A stretch of DNA of 13,985 nt from Cellvibrio sp. (GTDB lineage Bacteria > Pseudomonadota > Gammaproteobacteria > Pseudomonadales > Cellvibrionaceae): assembly GCA_021323495.1 (NCBI GenBank), contig JAJQJO010000042.1:1-13985 (forward strand), read 5' to 3'. Position 1 is the stretch's first letter, and every line of letters begins with the position of its first letter. Shown piece by piece: positions 1 through 7,979 of this stretch. Both the position numbers and the translations under genes were made by a program. The notes under the pieces are model-generated. The model was not told the origin of the DNA. It worked only from the letters and a program-made list of their open reading frames with translations, and searched no databases.

Positions 1-1789
1 TAACGGTTCCTGCGGCGGCGGTGGCAATAGCGAGATGATGCATTGCAATGGTCTTATTGGTTTCGGTACCACAACAGATTGCTTTAGTGGTAGTTGTGGT
101 GGTGGCAATAATAGTAGCGTCAGCACTGCAAGTAGCATAGGCGTCAGCAGTAGCATACGGGCGTCCAGCAGCGTCGCTGTTGCCAGCAGCAGCGTTAACA
201 ATGGCGGCCAGTGCCAATGCAATTGGTACGGCACGTTTTATCCAAGCTGTGTAACTACCCAGACCGGCTGGGGTTGGGAAAACTCAAAGAGTTGTATCAG
301 CAATACAACCTGTACCAGCCAGCCAGCAACTATGGGCGGTATCGTCTGTAACACTTCAAGTGCAGCGCGGACCTCGTCGAGTTCCAGCAGTTCATCCCGC
401 CTGACCAGCTCTTCCAGCTCGAGCATTTCATCGCGCTTCAGTAGTTCATCCAGTGTCCGCAGTTCTTCAAGTAGTTCCACTGCTGGCGACCTGCTGGTAT
501 ATGCAGTTAATGCCGGGAATTCATCGGCCGCTACGTTGGGTGGAGTGATTTATCAACCGGATCGCTTTGCTTCCGGTGGCACCACGCAAACGGTTAGCGA
601 TGCCATTGCCGGTGTAGCTGAAGATGCGCTGTTCCAGTCCGAGCGTTACGGTACTTATCGCTATGAGATTCCTGTGACCAGCGCGACCTATAGCATCGTG
701 ATGCACTTTGCCGAGCTCTACCACAATGCAGCGGGCGCTCGCTCGTTTAACGTGAGCGTCGAGGGGCAAGCTGTACTGTCCAATTTTGATCTGTTCAGTG
801 TGGCCGGTCATGACAGCGCGTACGAACATCGCGTTAACAATTTCGCTGTCACCGATGGGAAGCTGACAATTGACCTGACCTCTCTGGTCGATAATGCCAC
901 CATCAGTGGCTTCGCAATCTATTCCAGTGATGGTGGGACCTTCACCGGATCAACCGAGCCTGAGTGTACCGATGCGGAGCGCCAGACACCGGTTGCGATT
1001 GATTACAACCGGGCGGTGACCCGCCAGGAACAAAAGAATCCACCCTCTGGCGCGTTTGGTTACGCAATCGAACACGCAACCCAGACTTTGCCTAACCACA
1101 CCATTTATCGCCCGGACCTGAGTCGTGCCAATAATATTCCGATCGTTGCATGGGGCAATGGTGCTTGCTCGAATGTAGGCACAGAGCAGGCGGATTTCCT
1201 GTTGCAAATCGCTTCCAATGGATATTTGGTGATTGCGAACGGTGGGCCATTTGGTTCCGGCTCGAATGACCAACACGAAACGGAATTGGTTAAAGCGATT
1301 GATTGGGCGGTTAAAGAAAACAGCCGTAAGTGCAGCCCGTATTATGGAAAGCTCAATGTTGAAAAAGTCGCAACTATGGGTTGGTCATGTGGTGGTGGAA
1401 TGGCGCACTTCGCTGCGGCAGATCCGCGTGTGGATACCGCAGTCGCCCTGAACAGCGGGCTCGGCATTTACGGTGACCGGTTCAGCTACTATCCACGGTT
1501 CCATTCGCCGATTGCCATTTTTAATGGGGACTCGCGCGATGTTGCCTACAATCCCGGATTACAGGAATACAGCGAAGTGAATAATGTCCCGGTGTATCAC
1601 GCCAACTATCCAATCGGTCACGGCGACGCCTATTTCCAGGATAACGGCGGTGAGTTCGGGATAGTGGCGGTCGGTTGGCTGAACTGGATGTTGAAAGACG
1701 ATCTGACCGGTTCAGGCAAGGGCATGTTCATTGGCGAAAATTGCCGGTTATGCCGATCCCCCTGGGTGAGCAAACATAAGGGTTTTTAA
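1..1789 (+). CDS. Secreted modular CBM10 / malectin-like / alpha-beta hydrolase (putative esterase), 5'-truncated by the window
   Basis: The frame is open from base 2, so the true start and signal peptide lie upstream; the first in-window ATG (35) is not the real start. Residues are counted from that ATG. Two Cys-Gly-rich stretches (GSCGGGGN and GSCGGGNN) come first, then a Ser-rich linker. Residues 60-105 are a CBM10 cellulose-binding module with the CNWYG and GWGWEN signatures and paired cysteines. A polyserine linker follows (about 107-149), then a malectin/CBM57-like beta domain (about 153-302). The C-terminal alpha/beta hydrolase (about 312-584) has a nucleophile elbow GWSCGG (Ser451), an acid in GDSRD (Asp499 or Asp502) and His529 in IGHGD. 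It probably acts outside the cell on plant cell-wall material as an esterase. Substrate is unknown. The extreme C-terminus has a Cys pair (ENCRLC). Domain calls are recognition from sequence; the substrate role is inference. Confidence 0.85.
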   Translation, partial: NGSCGGGGNSEMMHCNGLIGFGTTTDCFSGSCGGGNNSSVSTASSIGVSSSIRASSSVAVASSSVNNGGQCQCNWYGTFYPSCVTTQTGWGWENSKSCISNTTCTSQPATMGGIVCNTSSAARTSSSSSSSSRLTSSSSSSISSRFSSSSSVRSSSSSSTAGDLLVYAVNAGNSSAATLGGVIYQPDRFASGGTTQTVSDAIAGVAEDALFQSERYGTYRYEIPVTSATYSIVMHFAELYHNAAGARSFNVSVEGQAVLSNFDLFSVAGHDSAYEHRVNNFAVTDGKLTIDLTSLVDNATISGFAIYSSDGGTFTGSTEPECTDAERQTPVAIDYNRAVTRQEQKNPPSGAFGYAIEHATQTLPNHTIYRPDLSRANNIPIVAWGNGACSNVGTEQADFLLQIASNGYLVIANGGPFGSGSNDQHETELVKAIDWAVKENSRKCSPYYGKLNVEKVATMGWSCGGGMAHFAAADPRVDTAVALNSGLGIYGDRFSYYPRFHSPIAIFNGDSRDVAYNPGLQEYSEVNNVPVYHANYPIGHGDAYFQDNGGEFGIVAVGWLNWMLKDDLTGSGKGMFIGENCRLCRSPWVSKHKGF

Positions 1790-1812
1790 TTCAGGTCAGG
1801 GCTCGATAAATC

Positions 1813-1846
1813 AAAGAGGAAAACCCGCAAAGGTTTTCCTCTTTTT
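1813..1846 (+). terminator. Rho-independent terminator after the hydrolase gene
   Basis: A perfect 13-bp stem (1813-1825 with 1832-1844) encloses a 6-nt loop and is followed by a T-run (1842-1846), 23 nt after the hydrolase stop codon. It lies between two convergent genes. In the opposite direction the stem is followed only by GATTTATC, so termination of trxB transcription by the same hairpin would be weaker. Confidence 0.9.
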
Positions 1847-1867
1847 GTGCACGAAAATAAGCAGGGA

Positions 1868-2907
<1,040 letters not shown>

Positions 2908-2919
2908 AATTGTATGGTT

Positions 2920-2934
2920 CAATGCGCGGCATTG
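2920..2934. repeat. Inverted repeat upstream of the trxB promoter
   Basis: CAATGC and GCATTG form a perfect 6-bp dyad around GCG. It lies 12 nt upstream of the proposed -35 box of trxB and 31 nt downstream of the stop codon of the GGDEF-EAL gene. There is no T-run after it on the - strand, so it is a poor intrinsic terminator. It could be a protein-binding site or a weak hairpin at the end of the upstream mRNA. Confidence 0.45.
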
Positions 2935-2965
2935 GGTTTGGCTATGTGGCTTTTTATTGAACGGT

Positions 2966-4723
2966 TTAGCCCAATTTGGCACCCAGGGTGGACAGACGCG
3001 TGCTCCACTCCTGAGCGCTATGCACTTTGAGCAATTGTTCAAAAGCGGTGGGTGATAAGGGTTTGGAGAAGAGATAGCCCTGTAATAAATCGGCTCCGTA
3101 ATCCCGGCAGATGCGCGCCTGCTCGCTGGTTTCCACACCTTCGACCACCACGGTTAAATCCAGGCTTTTGGCAAAGATAATCATTGCGCGCAATATCCGG
3201 CAATCGGCGAGGTTGTCGGGCACACCCTGGACAAATTTACGGTCGATCTTAAGCGTACGTGCAGGTAATTCTTTCAGGTAGGCCATGGATGAATAGCCGG
3301 TACCAAAATCATCTACTGCAATCTCAACACCATAAGCCTGGATTTTTTTCAGGCTTTGTGCAGTGCGCTCCAGGTTTTCGATTAACACTGATTCGGTGAT
3401 TTCCAAACTGACGCAGTGGCCGGGTACACCGGTCGTGAGAAGGTCATCGATAATGCCTTGGTATAAATCTTCATCTGTAAGTAATTGGGCGCAGACATTG
3501 AATTTCATATTGAAATTATTATCGACCAAACCCTGCGCGCGCCAATTGGCTAATTGGTGGCAGGCATTGAACCGGCTGCGCGAATCTATTTCGCTAATCA
3601 GGCCGATTTCCTCTGCAAGGGTAATGAACTCACTTGGTGGCAAAATGCCGCGCTCGGGATGATCCCAGCGGATCAAACCTTCAGCGCCGCAAATTTCAAA
3701 TGTTTGTGCATCGACAATAGGTTGATAAAACAAAATAAAATGATCGGTGGGAATTAATGCGCGCAATTCTTTTTCCATACGCAAGCGCTCTTGCATTTGC
3801 GCTTGCATCGTCGAGGAAAAAAATTGGAAATTGTTGCGGCCATCCTGCTTGGCACGGTACATGGCCATATCCGCCGCTTTAAGCAGGTCACTGGCGTTTT
3901 CACCGGCGTCCGGGTAGGTCGCGATACCAATACTGGTGGAAATAGAATTTTCGCTATTACCGAGCATAATCGGGCGGCGCAAATCTTCAAGAATTCGCTG
4001 GGAGAGCTGGCTGATGGCTTCCTGCGTATCAAAATTATGTGCCAGGACCGCAAATTCGTCACCACCTAAGCGACAGACGATGTCGCCAGCGCGAACGACG
4101 TGAACCAAACGCCGGGCTATTTCTTTTAATACCTGGTCGCCAATCACATGGCCCATGCCGTCATTAATAAATTTAAAATTATCGAGGTCGAGGAATAGTA
4201 ATGCGAGCTGTTCATTGTGACGTTTTGCACGCTGGATAGCAGCGCGCAAGCTCTCATCAAAATAATAGCGATTGGCGAGGCCGGTGAGCGAATCATTTTC
4301 TGCCAGCGCGCGCAAACGCTGGTGACTTTCCTGCAGCTGCCGCTCCAGTAAATGACGCGCGCGCGCGTGAGTGATGGCCCGGGTCAAATGCTTGTGGGCA
4401 ATTTCGGATTTGAATAATACGTCCTGGGCGCCCGCTTCAATAAATTTGCGCTCAAGGTCATCATCGGCGCTGGCGCCAGTGAGAATAATAATGGCTGCGT
4501 GGTGAACCGGGTGTTTAGCAAGGATCTGCAATACTTCCATGCCATCGATGTCGGGCAAGCGATAGTCGAGCAGCACTGCATCAAAGTCATTGCTATCAAA
4601 TTGAGCCAGGCCTTCACTTGCAGAACAGGCTTGGGCAATAGTGATATCCCATTCCGTTTTTTTAAATGTACGAATAATCGCCTGTCGGTCAAGCTCGTTG
4701 TCATCAATAAGCAATAGCTTCAT
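2966..4723 (-). CDS. Response regulator with GGDEF and EAL domains (cyclic-di-GMP turnover)
   Basis: 585 residues, cytoplasmic, no membrane segment. The REC receiver domain (1-120) has the acidic pair D7/D8, the phosphoacceptor D53 in LLDYRLP, T82 and K105. The GGDEF domain (about 138-300) has an intact GGDEF at 220-224 and an RxxD inhibitory site (RAGD, 211-214) exactly five residues before it, so it should be an active, product-inhibited diguanylate cyclase. The EAL domain (about 316-570) reads EGL at 348-350 instead of EAL, keeps the metal-binding Glu, and retains EITES (441-445), DDFGTGYSS (471-479), KID (492-494), EGVET (528-532) and QGY, so phosphodiesterase activity is plausible. GGAGG 10 nt upstream fixes the start. 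Third gene of an operon, 41 nt after the response regulator. Which activity dominates cannot be read from the sequence. Confidence 0.93.
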   Translation of the reverse strand: MKLLLIDDNELDRQAIIRTFKKTEWDITIAQACSASEGLAQFDSNDFDAVLLDYRLPDIDGMEVLQILAKHPVHHAAIIILTGASADDDLERKFIEAGAQDVLFKSEIAHKHLTRAITHARARHLLERQLQESHQRLRALAENDSLTGLANRYYFDESLRAAIQRAKRHNEQLALLFLDLDNFKFINDGMGHVIGDQVLKEIARRLVHVVRAGDIVCRLGGDEFAVLAHNFDTQEAISQLSQRILEDLRRPIMLGNSENSISTSIGIATYPDAGENASDLLKAADMAMYRAKQDGRNNFQFFSSTMQAQMQERLRMEKELRALIPTDHFILFYQPIVDAQTFEICGAEGLIRWDHPERGILPPSEFITLAEEIGLISEIDSRSRFNACHQLANWRAQGLVDNNFNMKFNVCAQLLTDEDLYQGIIDDLLTTGVPGHCVSLEITESVLIENLERTAQSLKKIQAYGVEIAVDDFGTGYSSMAYLKELPARTLKIDRKFVQGVPDNLADCRILRAMIIFAKSLDLTVVVEGVETSEQARICRDYGADLLQGYLFSKPLSPTAFEQLLKVHSAQEWSTRLSTLGAKLG

Positions 4724-4764
4724 GCAGGATACCCCTCCGCGGTAATGTATTGTTCAATGCACTA

Positions 4765-5220
4765 TTATTTTTCGTTAATCGGTAATTCAATCACTCGCCA
4801 ATAATGATCGAGCAGGCTAATGACTTGCATAAAATCGCTATCCATTCGCTGTTTTAGAAGATAACCGGCCACGTGTTCGCGGTAGGCGGCGATGATATCT
4901 TCGTCCGACTTGGAGGTCGTTAGTACAAACACTACGGCGTGGGTCAACTCCGGGTCAGCGCGCAGTGCTTCCAGAAACTCCAGGCCGTTCATCCGCGGCA
5001 TATTGATGTCCAACAAGATAATGTAAGGATGGGGAACTTCGCCATTACGCAATATTTCGAGCGCCTCCAAGCCATCTTTGGCGCGGTAGAGCGGGTTGAG
5101 TAATTTCAATTTGTGCAGTGCCCGCCTGAGCGCGGTTGCATCGATATCGTCGTCGTCAATAATTAATAAGCTTACGGTTTTAAATTCCTTATTACCGGTG
5201 GGATGAATTTTATCTATCAT
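4765..5220 (-). CDS. Single-domain response regulator (Rcp1-like receiver)
   Basis: 151 residues consisting of one REC domain and short tails, with no DNA-binding or enzymatic output domain. The acidic cluster IIDDDD is at 20-25, the phosphoacceptor is D71 in ILLDINMP, the conserved Thr is T101 or T102 (VLTTSKS) and the Lys is K123 in GYLLKQ. This type, as in phytochrome partner Rcp1, usually receives phosphate from a linked histidine kinase and passes it on or acts by protein contact. The start at 5220 is chosen because an AAAAGGAAA Shine-Dalgarno site lies 9 nt before it; a longer frame to 5319 would run deep inside the kinase gene. Its first 11 nt overlap the end of the kinase gene, which suggests translational coupling. 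It may control the REC-GGDEF-EAL protein encoded next, but this is inference. Confidence 0.93.
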   Translation of the reverse strand: MIDKIHPTGNKEFKTVSLLIIDDDDIDATALRRALHKLKLLNPLYRAKDGLEALEILRNGEVPHPYIILLDINMPRMNGLEFLEALRADPELTHAVVFVLTTSKSDEDIIAAYREHVAGYLLKQRMDSDFMQVISLLDHYWRVIELPINEK

Positions 5221-7366
5221 GTTGTTGTTTCCTTTTGATAGCCTGTGGCCAAGTGAATATAAAACAGGAGCCCCGTCCTTCTGATTGAACGGCGATAGTG
5301 CCGCCATAGGTCTCGACAAGTTTTTTAATCAGTGCGAGACCCATTCCGCTACCTTCCAATTCGTCGCGCGGCTTCAGGGTTTGGAACATGCCAAATACCC
5401 GTTCCTGGAATTTGGCGGGGATCCCAGGGCCGTCATCGCACACCCGGAATTCGTAAAAATCATTGTCGAGCCGCTTGCCCTCCAGGCGAATAACGCCTTG
5501 CTCCAGATCATGATGTTTGATCGCATTGGAAAACAAATTGCGCAGGATTTGTTCGAAGGGAGTGCTCAGGCTATCGAAGACGGGCAGGTTAGGCCCCAGC
5601 TCCAGACGGATGCCCGGTTTTGTATTCTGGATTTCAAATAATTCGGTTGCCATGTGTTGCAGGTCAATGCGGGTAATATTGCCATCGGTTTTTCCGGCGC
5701 GATAAAAAATTAACAGGTCATCAAGCAATTTTTCCATGCGCTGAATACGGTTGCGCAACATCCTGGTATGTTTATCGACTTCTGAAAATTCTTTTGCTTC
5801 AAGGTCTTCATCAATCCAGCTGGATAATTGCGCAATGCCGCGCAGGGGCGATTTCAGGTCATGGGAGGCAACATAAGCAAAGGTTTCCAGTTCTTTATTG
5901 GTTTGCGCGAGCCGCGTGTTGGTTTTTTCCAGATCCTCTTGATGCTGGATCAACAGTTGTGCGGATTTATTTCGCTCATCGATACTATTGGCAAAAATTT
6001 TGAGGGTTTTGGCCATGTCGCCAATTTCGTAGGGATGATCAGAAAAGGGAATTTCGATGTGCGTGTTACCCTGTGCAATGGTCAGCATAGCCTGGCGGAT
6101 TTGTTGCAGTTGCCAGCTAAGGCTGCGGGTAATTAACGCGGCCACCAGGATGCCAACGAGTAAGAAACCGGCGATCACCACCAGCATCAAGTTGGCGGCA
6201 TGGTGTTTGGTAAGCACGGCTTGTTCATTTAGCAGGCGCATTTGTTCTTGCGCTGCGACAATCATCTGGTCACATAATCCTTCCAGGGTAACGGTAGTAT
6301 TCTGGATCTGGTTCAAGGCGATATCCCGATATCCCTCTATGTCGCCCGCTTCCAATTGTCCGTAGATATTGCGGATAATAATTTTCCAATCGCTAAAAAG
6401 ATTTTTAAATCGGGCTAGATCGCCTTGTGCCAGATGTTCGCGTTCAATGATCGCGAGTTCGTCAGCGATTTTCCCATCGATTTCTGCCAAGACGGCGGGA
6501 ATATTCTTTGTATCCGCGAGGTCCGGGTTGATTGCAACATCTTTAACAATGCGGTTCAGAATTCCGAGATCATTTTTAATCCGCAGCGAGGCATTGCTGG
6601 CTTGTAGCGGCCCGGCGTAAAGTTTCTGTGAAATACTTGCCACATTATTGATCTGCAGCAGACCGATCGAACCTATACCGATAAATAACAAACTCATAAA
6701 AATAAAACCGGTTACCAATCGACTAAAAAAGTTTAATCGATTAAATGCCTCGATAGCAGCTTCATAGCGAAGGATAAAAATACCCAGGGAAAAGGTAATC
6801 AGGCTCACCGCAGTTTGCGGTGACATTTTTATTCCCATCCAGATAAAGCTGGGGAATAGTCCAAATTCCTGGCTGAGTAATGTAGAAATGGCAGTAAAAA
6901 AAATCAATAAACTCATCAAGGTCGCGATTATGCTGCGCGTACCCTCCGGATATATCCCAAACAATAAGGTGATGGACGCTAATAAAAATGCTGCGCTACT
7001 GACCGGAGACATAGGTTGGGTATGTACAGGCGGTTCGGCGAGTAAAACGATAAACCAATTAGTAGTATCAAGCGGAATGCCAGCAATCAAGTCGAGCAAT
7101 GTAAGTGTTCCGATTGCTAACAGGATGAAACAACATGCAAATAAAACGGTGCGCATGGCGCATAGGATTGCGTATAAGCCCAACCCGCACGCGATAACTC
7201 CTATCGCCGTGTTATAGGTCATGAGCGTTATGAATGGATAGATTGCTGACATCGTGTGCGGTGCGTGCCAGGTGATCAGCACAACTGTGCCCAGCACGAG
7301 TAAGAAGCCTGAAATCAACATCGGCGGTAAAGGATAGCGGTGACCAAAAAAAATAAATCTAAACAT
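5210..7366 (-). CDS. Membrane sensor histidine kinase (multi-TM, helical sensor, HAMP, HisKA, HATPase)
   Basis: 718 residues. The N-terminal part (about 15-200) has some six hydrophobic segments and looks like an integral-membrane sensor module of no family I can name. A further transmembrane helix (about 212-237) is followed by a roughly 150-residue, alpha-helical, probably periplasmic region resembling four-helix-bundle sensors of chemoreceptors, then a transmembrane helix (about 390-412), a HAMP linker (about 411-465) and a short coiled coil. HisKA has the phosphoacceptor H502 in the SHDLKSPL motif; the ATPase domain has the N box LRNLFSNAIKHH (608-619), DDGPGIP (644-650) and GSGMGLAL (672-679). 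All catalytic motifs are intact. It starts the three-gene operon, but no strong Shine-Dalgarno site precedes the ATG. Signal sensed is unknown. Confidence 0.93.
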   Translation of the reverse strand: MFRFIFFGHRYPLPPMLISGFLLVLGTVVLITWHAPHTMSAIYPFITLMTYNTAIGVIACGLGLYAILCAMRTVLFACCFILLAIGTLTLLDLIAGIPLDTTNWFIVLLAEPPVHTQPMSPVSSAAFLLASITLLFGIYPEGTRSIIATLMSLLIFFTAISTLLSQEFGLFPSFIWMGIKMSPQTAVSLITFSLGIFILRYEAAIEAFNRLNFFSRLVTGFIFMSLLFIGIGSIGLLQINNVASISQKLYAGPLQASNASLRIKNDLGILNRIVKDVAINPDLADTKNIPAVLAEIDGKIADELAIIEREHLAQGDLARFKNLFSDWKIIIRNIYGQLEAGDIEGYRDIALNQIQNTTVTLEGLCDQMIVAAQEQMRLLNEQAVLTKHHAANLMLVVIAGFLLVGILVAALITRSLSWQLQQIRQAMLTIAQGNTHIEIPFSDHPYEIGDMAKTLKIFANSIDERNKSAQLLIQHQEDLEKTNTRLAQTNKELETFAYVASHDLKSPLRGIAQLSSWIDEDLEAKEFSEVDKHTRMLRNRIQRMEKLLDDLLIFYRAGKTDGNITRIDLQHMATELFEIQNTKPGIRLELGPNLPVFDSLSTPFEQILRNLFSNAIKHHDLEQGVIRLEGKRLDNDFYEFRVCDDGPGIPAKFQERVFGMFQTLKPRDELEGSGMGLALIKKLVETYGGTIAVQSEGRGSCFIFTWPQAIKRKQQHDR

Positions 7367-7398
7367 GTCTCGTTAAATCCATATCCCCTGAGAATAAT

Positions 7399-7441
7399 TT
7401 CCCCCAACCTTGTAACATTTGGTGTTGGTTACACAGGGGAA
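7399..7441. promoter_or_regulatory. Imperfect palindrome in the divergent kinase / DUF1289 intergenic region
   Basis: TGTAAC (7411-7416) and GTTACA (7428-7433) form a perfect dyad with an 11-nt centre. TTCCCC (7399-7404) and GGGGAA (7436-7441) extend it on the outside with unequal gaps, and a competing outer pairing CCCCTG (7385-7390) with CAGGGG (7434-7439) also exists. The element lies 33 nt upstream of the kinase ATG. It could be an operator for the signalling operon or a structured 5' leader. No named regulator is recognised. Confidence 0.4.
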
Positions 7442-7519
7442 CATTTGCAAACCTGAGTGTAGATGAGCAATTGATAAACACTCATCCTGTGAAGCAAATA
7501 ATTAGTAACTTGCATTAGT

Positions 7520-7525
7520 TATAAT
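7520..7525 (+). promoter_or_regulatory. Probable -10 box for the DUF1289 gene
   Basis: A perfect TATAAT occurs 30 nt before the chosen ATG, but no good -35 box is found at 16-18 nt upstream (the region is AT-rich) and there is no extended TG. Transcription would begin near 7532, which is after the alternative GTG start at 7529 and before the ATG at 7556, in agreement with the later start. Confidence 0.45.
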
Positions 7526-7555
7526 GGAGTGGAATATCAAGAAGTGGAGGAAGCG

Positions 7556-7774
7556 ATGGCGAATGGTGTGCAGTCACCTTGTGTGCGAAATTGTTGTTTA
7601 AATGATTCCGATATTTGCGTGGGTTGTTTTCGCAGTCTGGTGGAAATCACCCGTTGGAGCTTGATTAATGACGATGCAAAAATGCAGATCCTTGCGCAGG
7701 TGGCAATACGTAAAGCGCAACAGTACGCTGCTCTCGATGACCTGGGTGACAGTAATAAAGTAGCTGGCACTTGA
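7556..7774 (+). CDS. Small DUF1289 family Cys-rich protein
   Basis: 72 residues if started at the ATG at 7556. That start is preceded by GGAGG (7546-7550) at 5 nt spacing, which is much better than the in-frame GTG at 7529. The protein matches the DUF1289 pattern: SPCVRNC near the N-terminus, then a CVGCFRS motif, then EITRW. The four conserved cysteines (C-x3-C ... C-x2-C) suggest metal binding, perhaps zinc or an Fe-S cluster, but the function of the family is not established. It probably acts in the cytoplasm, since no signal peptide or membrane segment is seen. It is transcribed divergently from the histidine kinase operon, and the 205-nt gap to the next gene suggests it is a separate unit. 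Confidence 0.9.
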   Translation: MANGVQSPCVRNCCLNDSDICVGCFRSLVEITRWSLINDDAKMQILAQVAIRKAQQYAALDDLGDSNKVAGT

Positions 7775-7979
7775 CATCACCTTCGTTTATCCTGCTTCCA
7801 ATAAAAGCGACGGCAATTTTGTTATACGATTTTCCGTTATTAGAACTAGACTTGCTTTAAATACCTGACTTTGTTGATGAGAATCCATATCGTTAACAGA
7901 TCGACAACAATAACAAAATGTTCGACACCTTGGATGCTAATGTTCAAGACCCAGGACCAAACACAGCAGTAGAACGCCC

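Noticed and set aside
238..480. Antisense reading frame rich in Glu and Leu
   Set aside because: It is the mirror of the polyserine-linker codons of the hydrolase gene, with no ribosome site and no recognisable domain.
5221..5319. Longer start for the response regulator inside the kinase gene
   Set aside because: The ATG at 5220 has a good Shine-Dalgarno site and gives a normal receiver N-terminus; the extension is only kinase sequence read in another frame.
7529..7555. GTG start nine codons upstream for the DUF1289 protein
   Set aside because: The ATG at 7556 has GGAGG at proper spacing, and the likely transcription start near 7532 is downstream of the GTG.
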